DNA of 64,000 bases from Rhypophila decipiens (GCA_033297075.1 MU858047.1:682001-746000), one strand, 5' to 3'; shown: positions 1 through 12,313, numbered from the stretch's first letter. Translations and numbers: made by a program. Notes: generated from the sequence alone by a model not told the origin.

Positions 1-184
1 TATATGCTAGTACTTTGGCGTCGAGCACTCGGCGCAGGCCGGCACCGACATTTCGTGTCGACATCATCAAAAGAACCGAAGTACTTCGTGGGCGAAATAC
101 GAGTCTCATTGAGTGAGGAGACCGATCGGACGGAGCGATGATGTCGGTGCCTGTACAGCAGTGGATTTGAGTTCGGTGGCTCAC

Positions 185-1370
185 CAGTGCCAGTTGTCAC
201 GGAAGGTTGCTTCCGGACTCCTTTCTTTTTTTCCTTCTTTGGGCGTATCGTTTCGTTACTGGGCTTGGTACGGAGACTGCCATTCGCGCCCTGGATCCCA
301 GCGTTTGGCGCGAGTGTCACTTGGGGTATCGAAGTGACTGTTTCTGTCTCTACTGTCATGCTCTGCAAAGGCGCCTCGCCGGCTTTCCCCTTGCCCACAA
401 GAGGTCTAACAGAGGCACTGGACTGCCTCGTCGTCAGAGGAGGCGGCGCAGTGGAAGATCCGGCTGTTCGACGGCTAGCCTTGATGCTGCCACTTTCGCT
501 ACCGCTGTCATTCTGACTGGTCTTCGCGACCGGACCCTTCGCAACGGGAGCATAGATAGCGTCGGGCTGGGAGGTGTCGGAAACCATACTGTCCTCCAAT
601 TTCTCCTCCATCGAGCTCTCGATGGCCCGGGGCGAGCTGAGAGGACTTGCTTCCTGGACCGTTTCGAGGATAGAAGTGCTTCCGCCGGCCACGCGTGCCG
701 GTGTCCAAGTCCCTGATTGAAGACGCCCTTCTTCCGTATCAGTGTCGGATTGCCCATCCACATAGAGCGGCTGCGGAGGGGTCGCGCGCTGGATATTGAT
801 CAGTGGCGCGTCCTGATCCACCCTTCGGGGTAGCCCCAGATTGGGCTTATTTAAAATTGGCGGCGGTGATTTTAACCTTGGAGAAACAGGCCACCGGGGG
901 GATTCTTTGACTTGTTCCAGTGCTGTTGGTGATTTGACAGGAACGGGTGCCTTGATCTGCGGATCCGATGTGGCAGGAAGAAGAGCGGGGGTGTTGCTGG
1001 ACGAGAGCGTTCTCGAGGAGGCCGATGTAGCTGTGTTGTTTGGGCGTGCCAAACGAGAAGGACTCGTTTCGTGGAGACTGTTCTTCCGAGACCTGCTCCC
1101 AGGCGCTATTGACGATGCTCGTGAATTGGCAGTTCGTGAAAGAGGCCGAGTGGGAGAGGGCTCTCGAGAGGGAAGCGGGGATGGCGCAGCAGACGTCGTG
1201 GCCGATGGGGCCGAGTTCTGGGACGTTAACTTGGACGGCCATGAGTCGGTCTTGGGGGTTATGGTTGCGATGCTGGACGTGGACTCGCGTGAGAGCGTGG
1301 GGTACAGTGGCAGGGTATTGCCTGCCTCGCCATCGGATTGAGAGCGACTGGCATCAGATGGGTTGTCCAT
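185..1370 (-). CDS. vac7: Vac7-family vacuolar segregation protein, first exon (partial)
   Basis: The frame starts at an ATG in good context (AACCATGG) at 1370 and stays open to the left edge of the window, so the gene is cut. Vac7 is a vacuolar membrane activator of the Fab1 PI(3,5)P2 kinase and is needed for vacuole inheritance and fission. The part seen is the long, disordered, Ser/Pro-rich N-terminal region. It carries blocks I recognise from filamentous-fungal Vac7: an SPRLKSPPP block, an ILETVQE block, and near the end TVETETVTSIPQ followed by KPSNETIRPKKEKKK. Known family members continue with an ASSKADIF-type segment, which is missing here. A GTGAGC donor at 184 follows the codons for Gly-Thr, so I end the exon at 185 (395 codons plus one base). 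The transmembrane C-terminus lies outside the window. Confidence in the family is good. The exon end is inferred. Confidence 0.78.
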
Positions 1371-4251
1371 GGTTGGCTGTGTCGTTGGGAGCAGTCGATT
1401 CGAGAGGAGAGAACGGGGCCTTGTCCAGGACTAGACAACACATGCCAGAAATGCGTCTTAGCTTGGAAGAGGGTATTCTGCGAGATGCGTCAAGTACACC
1501 ATAATGACCTAGCAGACATGCGATGAGGCTCTCGTCGATGGTCGATTCGAGACCGACAAGCGGGCTTTCGAGATGCTGTCTGCGACTGTACAATCGTCCG
1601 AGGTAATATCCTGGCACCTATTCCTTACAAACAAACAGCACGGATATGTCGCTTGTTGCTGGTTCGGGAACTGGGAAGAAGCTTAACACGACGAGGCGAA
1701 AACGGGACGAATGAAAAGCCGCAAGTGCACTGGCCTGCTGTAAGCGGAAAACGGTATGACTTTTTTGTAAATAAGCTGTGTTGGTCGTCTTAATGGCGCA
1801 AATCAAAACGATGGGCTGTTCCAATCTGATGAGTGCTGGCTGCTGGGGATTTGTCTGTCGTTCGAGGAGAAAGACCTACGAAAGAGGTAGACAACAAGAG
1901 GTGGGCCACGCGGGTCATTCCTCCTGTGCAGCAGGTGGGACATGTGGAGGAGGATGCCCGGCTTTGGCTTTTTCAGATGGATGATGTCGTTGGTCCGACG
2001 GGCGACCACCTTGCTGAATGGACAGGGGCCCGGTCACCCTGGTTCTGCCGTGGCCCAGCCAGCTCTGAGAGGAACAAAAAGGGGGCCAAGCCTGTGCAAA
2101 TTTGTGCACCAGGCTTCGAGGGGCATAATTCAGGCGTAGCGCAGTGAGTTGGCACACCGTTTTTGGCTCGATTTTTGCAAAAAGAGCCTACGCGGCCCTG
2201 AAAAGCATCGCTGGCCACCATTACAAAACATCAGCGTTCCATTGGTGTGACATCTCTTTGTTTTCTTTGGTATTCCATCCACGCAAAAGTAAAGTTGCAA
2301 GACTGCCAGCGCACGCATCGCTTCCGGACGGACTGCATATTTACATCTCGCTCTGCCCCTATTTCGTCTCTCGACGCTGAAGTTTGGGCCATCACTTCCG
2401 GATTACATGCTGTTCCGTACCTCGGATTTCCCATTTCACAGTCATCGTTGGTATGTAATCCAACCACTGTATCCGTACAGCAGAACTTACGAGAAGCACA
2501 GGCGGAGACAGGACCCGCTAACCAAGGAGAAACTAATCACCAAAGAGAGCGGAATCATGAACGGACCCGATTGATGTTTTCCCCTGTGGGATACATGGAC
2601 TTGCTCGCTTTCTCGCTCTTTCAAATCGGTCCCCTACTCTATCCTACAACCTACAGGGCACAAGGTGTCCAAATTTGGGATATTCCGGACGGTAATAACG
2701 GACAGTCGGAGAACTCGGAGTGCAAGGCTGGAGCGGAAGCAAAACGCCCCTGGTCCACGATGGGCTTCCAGAAGGCTCAGAAGCTTGCCGTCCCCGCGAT
2801 TCTCGTCATGTGTGTGTGAATGACCCGCATGTACATGATTCGGTGGACCAATACCTGGGGATTCGACAATTTGCTGAAATTTGCTGAAAAACAAGCGGTG
2901 AAGCATGTATCCACAAGTATACAAACTGGATCGGAGGTTACCCTGATTAATTGTTCATCGTCGCTGATCGCTATGACGACTTGGTTGCGATGACAAGTCA
3001 TCATCGTCACCCACGTGAGGTCAACCTCTCCATCCACTCGATGGCTCACCGATGCACGAACATAAAAAGAAGGAAATACTCCAGTTCTTGTTATGACTAG
3101 GACGCGAGAGCATTTTTTCTAGTTCACGCATTCGCAGAGTCGAAGCGAGACGTCGATATCGAAACCACATCTCAACCGTGATGCCCTATAGGGCAGGCTG
3201 GGATCTGGCAAACCTCCCTACACTACTATCCGTAACCCGCACACTTGAGCATAGTCGTCAGTGACACGCGAGAATTTTGCTGTTTGCAATTCAGAAGAAG
3301 ACTCAACAAAAATGCGACCCTTGTCGATGTCATCGATGTCTGATGATCACGAGGCCTTGACGAGGGCTGATCAATCAGTGAACGATCATCGCCCAGAAAA
3401 CGTCCAGAATCACCTTAGCTTCAGGAACAAAAAGTCTTGGCTGCTGGAGCCAAACCGCGCTCCCGGGTTGTGGAGTAACTTGTCAAAAAACGAGATCCCT
3501 CCAGGCTCCCCCCTCATCAAGTTACACCTCGGCCATGTGATCAAGACAAGCTGCGTAAAATATCAAAACAACGTTGAGGGTTTGTTTCTCTTCTTTACAC
3601 GGCATTGGGCTGTCCGGGCTTTGGAATGGTTCATATGAAGTCTCACTCATCGTCGTGGTCGTATTAATAAAAACTAATGCCGATACAGTCAGGACGTTTG
3701 AAGTTGGACTCGTTCAGCCTCTCACAACGGACCAGGTGGACGGGCTAAACTGCTTTCGTATCGATTACCGTTTGCTTTTTATTAGTCTGAGGTTGAGACA
3801 TTTCTTCACTTCTTCTCACTCTCTTCAGCGTGATTCAGAAAGACGCCTGAGCGGTGAAAGGAAGACAGACCAAACCTCGCTTACAGTTTCTCTGGGGCTT
3901 CTTGCGACGCGGTGGGGGATCAACGGAAAACGGTACCGGCAGCTACCGAGATTCTCACCAGGGTAGTCAGCCACCAAGAACGACAAGAATCCCGAAGGAA
4001 CGCAAGTTCGGCTTTCTTCCCCTGAAACTCCTCCCCCAGCCCAGCCAGGCCAGGGGTGCATGGAACCACAAGCAATTTTTTGTTGAGCTGGACAGCAGTT
4101 CAAGCCCTTTCACTCTTTCTCGATCGGGAGGAAAGAACGCTGGGTGAGTCCACCTCAGAAAGGTTCACTTTTTTCTTCTTGTTGCCAGGTCCATATGATT
4201 TTTTGACATGATCATGATAAGTATCAAGATTTACTATCAATGACTACTTCG

Positions 4252-4269
4252 TTACTCCGTACGGAGTAA
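4252..4269. repeat. 18-bp perfect palindrome
   Basis: TTACTCCGTACGGAGTAA reads the same on both strands. It stands alone in non-coding DNA with no open frame around it. Its role is unknown; it could be the remnant of a short inverted-repeat element or a binding site for a dimeric regulator. Confidence 0.6.
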
Positions 4270-6470
4270 TAAACAGACGCAACATCTCTCTGAGCGACAT
4301 GGAGGGTTTCCTCCAGCCCAGCCCTGGCAGCCAAGGATTCAGAGTCGCATATCCAACGGCTGCTTGACACGTGGGTTTTTTGTGGAAACGGCAGCCGCGG
4401 CACGGCCCTCCTCCACAAAACACCACCCCCCATCAACGGCAGGCTGCATGACTGTGTTTTCTGGAAAAGAAATTGAGAGGAAAAAACAGAGATAAAATAT
4501 GCGGTGGTATGACGGCTGGTCTCCATGATTACCATGGAAATATTTGCCGCACATCCGTCATGATCAGATAATCTGAAAACCCACCGATGAAACAGTGGTT
4601 GAGATACCCTGCGATATGAGGATCATCAGAGTCTGAGAAGGGCTTCAAAACCAACAACAAGAATACAAGGAAAAGTCATCTCGTAGGTTATCAAGAGAGG
4701 GCTTTCAACCCGTGCAAGTTGACATGTCACCCGACACAACAACCAAAACAAACCCCCAATCCATCGAAAAGGGAAAAAATAAATATATTTAGTTCGTGAC
4801 GTGAGAACTTAGTGATCATGCGCAGGAACCCGCGATTTCAACTGGCTGCTGACTCCTCCGTGAACAAAGCCCTACGGCGACACGCGGGTGCAGCCGCTCA
4901 TCACACCCGTAGTCACTTGCTTCAATGTGTATCACCACCACCGGGACCCCTATCACGTACCTAGCTAGCTGCCTGACTGCCTGACTGAAGTTATATCTTC
5001 TCCCCCACGCCGCTGCCCACGCCCACGCCATCATGAGTGAATCGTGTAAACCCGTGATGGGTCGGAGAAAAAGCTGCCATGGGACCGCCACGCCCAGACA
5101 GGACACATATCGATAGTATGATGCTCCCGTCTGGACGGTACTCTTCACAAGGGAGAGGGATGTTACAACATCATGTGATGTGATGTTATTGCTTTCCAAG
5201 TGGACAGGCAAGCCAGTTAGTTGTGTTGTCTGCGTGCAATAGAGGGAGGGCCCAGATGCGGTATTTCTTGTTTGATATAATTTACACGGTTCAGACCTTT
5301 TTAAATATCCCTTCGCTCGAAAGTTGAAGTGAGGTGGATGCGCGGGATGAGAATGAGCCTCGTTCCTGGTTGACTTGTCACACATTTCAGTGTTGGCGGA
5401 CAGAGATCTGGGCTGGAAGTGATAGAAGGTGCATAGGATAAGTTAGAATGATAATTCGATGATTTGTGATTCTTTCTGCTGGTAGCATGGTCCACCGACC
5501 ATCCTCAGTATCGCTTCAGAAATAGTCGTCAGGACTATACTGGAAATCCCCAAAGCGTGTCAGTAAGAATACAATGTCATGGTCTAATTGTATTCTCATT
5601 TTCTTTGGGGTGTGAGATAGGTGAGTTAATGAGATGATTGCGAGGAGACAGCCGCATGTTTAACGTTCGACGTTGATATCGGATTAACTACCGGCGAGTT
5701 TGTACATAAAGACCCAAGTTATGGGGATGGCTGAGGCTCCATCCTCTTTCCTCGTGTGTCCTGAGGCCCACCCAAGAAGATCTCATAAGGAATACGCTAT
5801 CCCTACCTCCCGTCCACCCAAGAGACGAAGGTCAAGAACTGACGAATTTTAGACCTGCCCAATGAAGAAGTGGGTGAGATGAGGAACCACGTCCAGGAAA
5901 CATTGTAAAGATAGACGATGAAGAAACATGCAAGAACTGAATGAAGATATAATATATATACTATTGATCACTCAAGTATAATAAAAATACCTACACAAAC
6001 AGAAACCAAGTCACCCTGCACACACACGAAAGGAAAGAAACAGAAAACGACAATAAGAGATGATTGGTTCTATCCTATTTTACACTTTCTCTCTGTTGCT
6101 GTTCCATTTCCGAAATTTTCATCGTTTCATCGTATCTCCCATTCGTCAGTTTCACCATACCATTCATTGTCTGGTGAAGGAAAGAAAGCCTTGCGCATTC
6201 ATCATCATGGAAAGTCAACAGGTCCAAAGCCCCCTTTCTTCCTCTTCCTTGTCAACTGAACTAGCCGGCCATCCAGTAAACAGATATGAGAAAAGGGTAA
6301 ATGAGACAAGAGCAGGACGATATGAGAAGTGGTAAAATGGAGAATGGAAGGAAAAAACATCTTGACAACACAGTACAAAAGATCTATCATGCCCTCCCCT
6401 GGTATAGAACTCAAAAACAAAAAGACATCCCAAATATCCATTCTCATCATCAAATGTATTATGTAAGTAT

Positions 6471-6487
6471 AGGTAAGGTAAGGTAGG
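6471..6487 (+). repeat. AGGTA short tandem repeat
   Basis: The sequence reads AGGTA-AGGTA-AGGTA-GG, an imperfect 5-bp tandem run. It sits about 170 bp beyond the stop codon of the coiled-coil gene (minus strand). Related AAGGTA runs occur in other spacers of the window (25958-25980, 36454-36470, 60401-60416). Confidence 0.5.
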
Positions 6488-6659
6488 TCGAATAGATATC
6501 AGGTATATTCGCCCTACCCATAAATTATCACCTCGTCTTCTTCATCTTCGCTTTCCGTATCTCATTGAAAACAGTTGCTGGCTCGTGGGCTGGAAACAAT
6601 ACGCAATACATGGTACTTATCTGCTCAAGATATGGACAGACACACATGCAAAATATCGA

Positions 6660-8637
6660 TTACTCCTTGATGGCATCACCAGGGTGGTTGTCTCCGTCTT
6701 TCTTGGCAAACGCACTGCTCGCCCACCCGATCCAGCTCTGGCGCTTATTCGCATTGTTGTTCGCAGCCACATCTGCATTTTCCTGCACGAGACGCAGCGG
6801 GCGCGGCTTGTTACCGGCGAATGTCGTCGTCTTCTCGTGGTGGGAGCGCGGCGGGCTCAGGCTGGGAGGCGTGATGACATCACCGCCGCCGCCGACCGAA
6901 TCGCCGCTGGTGCTGCTAGTCTCGCTCTTCATGCCCGGGAAGTTGCCTGCTGAGTGAGGGGTGCCGCCGCCGCTGCTGGCGCGGTTGCCCGCACCCTGGG
7001 GCAGGAAGAAGGTCTGGCTGGATCGTAGGCTGGGCGACAGAGGACCGTCGGCGCCTCCCCTGTACATTGCATTGACAACACTGGCCGCACCGCCGGTATA
7101 TTGCTCGCTCATCGGCCTACCACGGCGAGTACTGGCAGATCTAGTCAATTGTCCGATAGGAATGCTGGGGGCAGTCTCGGGGTTGTTGTGCGCCGAGGGC
7201 CCGGGATGAGCCGTAGGCACGATTGACATGGGACGCGGTCTCGGTCTGGCATTGGCGCCGGTCCCTGTTGCGATGGATTTAGCGCGCTGGAGGAGAGACG
7301 CCCCCGACGCCTGCTTTCCTGGTGGCGCGGGCAGGTCTTTATTCGTGTCGGGCAGCCCTTTGAAGTCATTGCTTTGGTCGAGAATGTGCTCGAAGTCCTG
7401 GTGCTGAAGAAGTCGCTCGATGATCTTGTTGATATAGAGCGTCAGAGCCTTATTCTGATCCTTCAGCGTTTTTAGCTCCGTTTCGAGGCGTCGATGCGTC
7501 TCATTCGCGCTCTCCCGGGGATGATCGTTGCCGGCGGCTTCAGACAGCTCGTCGGCCAAGCTGGGAGCACTGGTCGACCTGCCCTCAAGAGCAGCAAGCG
7601 CATCCTGGTTGGATGATGCGCCCATGTAGCTGAAGTCACTTGTGCCGAAATCTCCCTTCAAGGTCCTCTCTGAGAGCAGCAGCTGGTAGCTTTCGTTGTC
7701 TTCCATCAGGCGAGCGTTGGCCATTCTAGCTTCCATCAACAATCGTTCGACCTCCTGGAGACGTCCGCCACCTTGGTTTTCGGACTCGACAAGTTTGATT
7801 TGTGCCTCGGCTAGTTCGAGTCTCAGACTTTCGATCATCTTGTCCTTTTGCAACAGCAGTTTTGACGTATTCCTCGAGTCACTGCGATGAACAGAAGACG
7901 GCGGGGCAAAGCTCCCGCTGTCGATGCTGGGTGAATTGGTTGCGGCTGTCAACCAGGTTAGCCTTCTCCTCCAGGATCCGTCGGAAAGCATCAGAACGGA
8001 ACTTACAATGTCTTGATGGCCTCTCTTCGTCATTCCTTTGAGCGAGGCTGTCCTTGAGCCTCTGGATCACAGTCTGCATCTCCTCCTCGCGGTTGGCCAT
8101 TTCTTCCTTTTCCTTCATCATGGCGCTCCTTTCAGCCTCATAGATGCTTTCCATCTCGCGCATCTGCCTGGCTGCTTCTCTTTTTTCGTTGGTAAGCCAC
8201 TCGATCTGCTCTTCATTCTCATGAACCTTCTCTTCCATCTTTGCCTGCTCTTTCAAGGCATCTTCGAGTTTACTCTGCAGAACCTCGGTTTGTCGCTTGT
8301 AGGTCTCAGATGCAGTCTCGGCTTTGGCAAGCCGGTCTTTCAGGTCATCCAACAAAGCCACTGTCTCGGCGCGGATCGACTCCTCTCGATCCACATTCAC
8401 CGCATTACTGCCGCCCGCGGTGTTCGTCGTGACATTTCCAAGGAGAGACTCGCGACGCTGCGATACCGCTGCGCGGGCAGACACTGGCGTGCTGGTTCGG
8501 ACTGAACGATTGCGTGCTAGGTTGGAATTGGTTGCTGGAGTCGAAGTTGGGGTTGGGGCCTTTGCACTTGGGCGCGATGGGGTCCCGGTGGGTGTTTCGC
8601 GACCCGTCGCTGGGGGCTTTTTGATCGCGGTGGCCAT
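6660..8637 (-). CDS. Coiled-coil protein of unknown function (fungal 'M protein repeat' type)
   Basis: Two exons: 8007-8637 and 6660-7945, giving 638 residues. The 61-nt intron (7946-8006) has a GTAAGT donor, a GCTAAC branch site and a GACAG acceptor, and splicing restores one frame. The first ~65 residues are basic, Pro/Ser/Thr-rich and disordered. A long heptad-like segment follows (about residues 75-300), rich in Glu, Lys, Leu and Gln, so a coiled coil is expected. A second helix-forming segment (LETELKTLKDQNKAL and the residues after it) sits near residue 360. The remainder is low-complexity, ending with an RQSWIGWASSAF segment. Similar Ascomycete proteins are often named 'M protein repeat protein' in databases, a label that says nothing about function. 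A structural or spindle/septum scaffold role is only a guess. No catalytic motif or membrane segment is seen. Confidence 0.8.
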
Positions 8638-10446
8638 TTGTTGATAATATCGCTACAAGTTGATAGGGACGTCTATTCCCAATGAGGGTTGTGTCGATGA
8701 AATGGATTCCCCGAATGAGAGAAGGCGGATTCGGTTCAAGCTCTGTTTTTCGAGATAAACCAGTCGAGACCGATCGCGTGAAAGAGGGTCCTGAAAGCCA
8801 GAAGAGTCTTCGAAGTATTTTGCGGCGTCAGGGGATGCGTCCGGTCGGGTCAACCTTGTCCGACCTCGACGCTGTTTATTTTAGAAACTGGTGGCGTTCA
8901 AAGAGTGGTGTTGATGCTTGTGTTCTCCAGCGACGGACAACAATGCACGAAAGGATTGGCCGGTGAATCAGGATAGCGCAAGCCCCTTGGCCCTGGGTGT
9001 TTCTCAGCCGAGCAGAGCCACACACACCAAAACATGCAGCGTGCCACAGCCCAGTCGCAAGCTTCTGGTCGAGTGAGTTGGCGTGGTTGGCTGTGCGATG
9101 ACACAAGAACTGGTCTTGAGATCTCTTTGACAAATTTTCTGAAAATTCCTTGGGGAGAAGATTTGTTGTTTCCTTTTGAACGGTTAATCTCGGTGCTGTC
9201 AACACTGATCCGAACAAGCGGTCCGTTGCTACGGGTTAGTCAGTGCGTAGTATCCGTAATAGAGAGCAGCGCCGGGCAGGAATGTGCCAGCCTGTGTCCC
9301 CGTTGTCTGATGAATGGATGCGGAAAATGTTCACCTTGATGCATCCGAACATAAGGAGGCAAGTGTCCAGAGAGAGAAAACCTTCCAGAACGAGAGATTT
9401 GCGTCTAGTTTTCTTTCCTTCTCCCATCTCTGAGCTCAGAGTCCCGGGGAACGGTTGCGGGTTTTAAACAACGTTTATCATGCGCTGCGGCGTATCCGCG
9501 TCAGGAAGGTACATAGGAATAATAACAGACTGACTTATCAACATCTCCCGAGACTGGATCTACTGAAACAATGCACACGAGTTTACGCTAGCTTTTCATG
9601 CATTGCTGGTGGTACCAATGTATCCTCTGTTGCGTGGTTCGGTACCTCGAGTAACCTTTGCATCACCGAGTTCGTCTGATCCTTGATGAACGGATTTTGG
9701 ACAGCAGCAAACCACCGTTCTCAAATACAAGTTAACAACAAGCAGCGTCACAACAGGCAACCCTCGACTTTTTGTCTAGCTGACTTCCTAGTCTAGCCAG
9801 ACGCCAGTTGTGGGGGAATGGAGCTCACTCGGCGTGAATTTGATTATGACAATTTGCCTGTTTATGCAACATTGGGGAGAATCAGCAAGATGGTCTTACA
9901 ACCACCAATTCAAAGGTTAGTAATCTGTACCACGTTCCGCTTTCCCGAAGCAGATGAAGTTGCACGTATGAGTGTAGCTGGGGATATACAAGAGATATTT
10001 TCAACAATGGGTGGTGCTCGATTCCGCGAGCGTCTAGACCTGCCCTTCTCCCAAGACGAGTCCATCACCATTTTGAAATACTCCCCGAAGAGGATCGATG
10101 GTTTGTAGGATCTAGCCTCCATTGAGGCTACAAAATAACCCCACCAGATCTCCTCCCTTGAACTCACACGAAGACGAGGATAGCAACACTGTCGAACTGC
10201 GGAACTAGCTCCAGAGACCCTCTCACACATCATTGCTTCATATTTCGGCGAAGGAATGGAAATCTTGATTTTCTATGCTTTAGAAGCCGTGAAACCAGAA
10301 AGGTTCGTAAATCATACTCATGGACGATTTACAACCGGCTCCTCGAGGTGGTTCCTGTTCTTACCAGGATATCATGAACCGTGTATGTAACCCAAGATTC
10401 CCAAAGCCAAACGCCATGCCATGCCATGCTATTTTTCAATTTGGAC
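8638..10446. other. Spacer: coiled-coil gene promoter and eL30 3' side
   Basis: This 1.8 kb stretch has no gene I can support. It holds the promoter of the coiled-coil gene and the 3' flank of the eL30 gene. A 96-codon plus-strand frame at 9818-10108 has a protein-like composition but no recognised motif; it is discussed as a finding only. Confidence 0.5.
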
Positions 10447-11019
10447 TTAAGCCTGCTGGTCGTTGAGGATGTCGGAGTCACCAGCATCAAGGATGGCCAT
10501 GGTCGAGCAGTGGAACAGCTTGCCGCACGCAACGCCCAACTCAATCTATCAAGGGGGGACAATGGTAAGCATACGAACAAGTACCCTCCAAAGTCTGCAG
10601 AAAGACTTCTTCTCTGGGTGAGCCCTTGCCCTTGACGCAAGCGCCTTGGGTCGAAGAGAGCAGTAGAGAGGTTGCATAACTCTTGCTATGCAGAGTGTTC
10701 GGATCAAGGTGGCGGAAAACTTACGTTGGTACCAGTGTAGTGGTGGACGGCGGTCTTGGACATCATGGAGTAATACTCGAGCTCGCTCTTGCGGAGAGGG
10801 GGAGTGTTGGCGCTGATGATAATGAGCTTGGCCTTTCCGGTGCGGAGAGCCTTGAGGGTGCTGCGGTATCCGAGGGTAACGCGACCACTCTTGATGACAA
10901 GGGCGAGCTACACACAATAACCTGTCAATGAAGCTGCTTGCGTAAAATCCTGACCACCGTAAAGAACTGACCTTGGCGCCGATGGACTGCGCATCAGACT
11001 TGGACTTCTTGGGGGCCAT
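10447..11019 (-). CDS. rpl30: 60S ribosomal protein eL30 (L30)
   Basis: Three exons: 10972-11019 (16 codons), 10725-10907 (61 codons) and 10447-10545 (32 codons plus stop), giving 109 residues, the usual eL30 size. All joints fall between codons. The N-terminus MAPKKSK, the central [21 protein letters not shown] block and the C-terminal [10 protein letters not shown] and DAGDSDIL blocks are diagnostic of eL30, a small L7Ae-fold protein of the large ribosomal subunit. Intron 1 (10908-10971) has a GTCAGT donor. Intron 2 (10546-10724) is 179 nt, long for this window. I looked in it for box C/D snoRNA motifs and found none. The gene is head-to-head with the uL16 gene, so the two probably share control. 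In yeast, L30 can regulate splicing of its own transcript; whether that applies here is unknown. Confidence 0.95.
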
Positions 11020-11428
11020 TTTGATGAAGGTGTCGAAAGACGATTGAGAAGGTGGGAATGAGTGCGCTGGTCGGTGATGTCCTCGTCTCTGCTCGAAAGC
11101 TCAGTAGGTGTCGAAAAAAGAAGAAAAGGTAAAAAGTTCAAGATCGCATCCCACTTTGCACCTGCAAAAGTTAACTGTTGCCAAGCCAGGGCAATTCTGA
11201 TTGGCCGGCGGATTACGTGGGGAAATCTACAGCAAAGCCCTAACCGCCCCACTTTTTCGTGCGGTCAGTCACGCCGGCAAGATTAGACACCCGGATTGGT
11301 AATCGAAGGCGGAAGGCGAAAATCGCCTGGCTTTATTGTCTGGAGACTTTCCCTCTCGTCGGTCGGCCATCTTACCCACGAACACCAAACCACACCCCGT
11401 ACGTGACATCATCAGAAAATCAGTCAAG
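11020..11428. promoter_or_regulatory. Bidirectional ribosomal-protein promoter (eL30 / uL16)
   Basis: These 409 bp separate two divergent start codons. Three motifs are visible: ATTGG at 11200-11204 (inverted CCAAT box), GCCCTAACC at 11237-11245 (like the telomere-type Tbf1 site found before ribosomal protein genes in many fungi), and CAGTCACG at 11266-11273 (like the HomolD core CAGTCACA known from fission yeast ribosomal protein promoters). The motif identities are by resemblance. Their use here is inferred. Confidence 0.6.
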
Positions 11429-12313
11429 ATGGCCCGTCGTCCTGCGAGATGCTACCGGTACTGCAAAAACAAGGTAGGTCGATTGAAACCGTGATGTCGC
11501 CGTTTTTTCGAGCGTGGGATGGACAAAATTGGTTGAATCTGGAGATGGAGTTGGTGCAGCGGCGGTGGAAATTTGCTGGAATCTCGAAAAAGTTTGACGT
11601 TTTTCTCATGGAAATAACGCTGACAGCCAACTTTTACAGCCGTACCCTAAGTCCCGGTTCAACCGTGGTGTCCCCGACCCCAAGATTCGCATCTTCGATC
11701 TTGGCCGCAAGCGTGCTACCGTCGATGACTTCCCTCTCTGCATCCACATGGTCTCCAACGAGTACGAGCAGTTGAGCTCCGAGGCTCTCGAAGCCGCTCG
11801 TATCTGCGCCAACAAGTACCTCGTCAAGGTCGCCGGAAAGGAAGGTTTCCATCTCCGCGTCCGCGCCCACCCTTACCACGTCGTCCGTATCAACAAGATG
11901 TTGTCTTGCGCCGGTGCCGATAGACTGCAAACTGGTATGCGTGGTGCTTGGGGCAAGCCCAACGGAACTGTTGCCCGTGTCAACATTGGTCAGATCATCA
12001 TGAGCGTCCGCACTCGTGATTCTAGTAGGTTTCCCGTGGTATCTCGACTTTATTACGTCTCAGCATCTAACCGTATCTTTCAGACCGCGCCACTGCCCTC
12101 GAGGCTCTCCGTCGCTCCCAGTACAAGTTCCCCGGTCGCCAAAAGATCATCATCTCCAAGAACTGGGGTTTCACCCCTCTCCGCCGCGAGGAGTACCTCG
12201 AGAAGAAGGCTGCTGGCCGTGTCAAGGTTGATGGTGCCTACGTCCAGTTCCTCAGCAACAAGGGCAACCTGGAGCAGAACATGAAGCGCTTCCCCGATGC
12301 TTTCACCGCTTAA
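11429..12313 (+). CDS. rpl10: 60S ribosomal protein uL16 (L10)
   Basis: Three exons: 11429-11473 ([15 protein letters not shown]), 11640-12024 and 12084-12313, giving 219 residues, as usual for uL16. Intron 1 (11474-11639, 166 nt) has a GTAGGT donor and a TTTTACAG acceptor. Intron 2 (12025-12083, 59 nt) has a CATCTAACC branch site and splits an Asn codon. Typical blocks are [22 protein letters not shown] across the first joint, [10 protein letters not shown], the conserved loop around [15 protein letters not shown], and KFPGRQKI. uL16 joins the pre-60S particle late, in the cytoplasm, and helps build the P-site and tRNA corridor. Early placement of the first intron, right after 15 codons, is common in ribosomal protein genes. 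Very high confidence in identity. Confidence 0.96.

Larger units (their letters stand above)
1371..6659. other. Gene-poor 5.3 kb spacer
   Basis: This stretch lies between the vac7 start and the 3' end of the coiled-coil gene. Open frames exist (for example 190 codons at 2247-2819 plus and 189 codons at 4816-5385 minus), but none shows a recognisable domain, a natural-looking composition, or splice sites that join it to another frame. It holds the vac7 promoter, an 18-bp perfect palindrome at 4252-4269 and an AGGTA repeat at 6471-6487. I see no tRNA B-box with a matching cloverleaf. A non-coding transcript cannot be excluded. Confidence 0.5.

Noticed and set aside
1530..1560. GGTCGATTCGAGACC hairpin, resembling a tRNA T-arm
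   Set aside because: The stem is perfect but the loop does not begin TTC and no other cloverleaf arms are present.
2247..2819. 190-codon plus-strand frame in the left spacer
   Set aside because: No domain, no codon or composition signal, no splice partner; its length is compatible with chance in this GC range.
4816..5385. 189-codon minus-strand frame in the left spacer
   Set aside because: Composition is irregular, with no motif; other frames over the same DNA are equally open.
10546..10724. Possible snoRNA in the long second intron of eL30
   Set aside because: No RTGATGA/CTGA box pair was found; an H/ACA type cannot be excluded by eye but nothing supports it.
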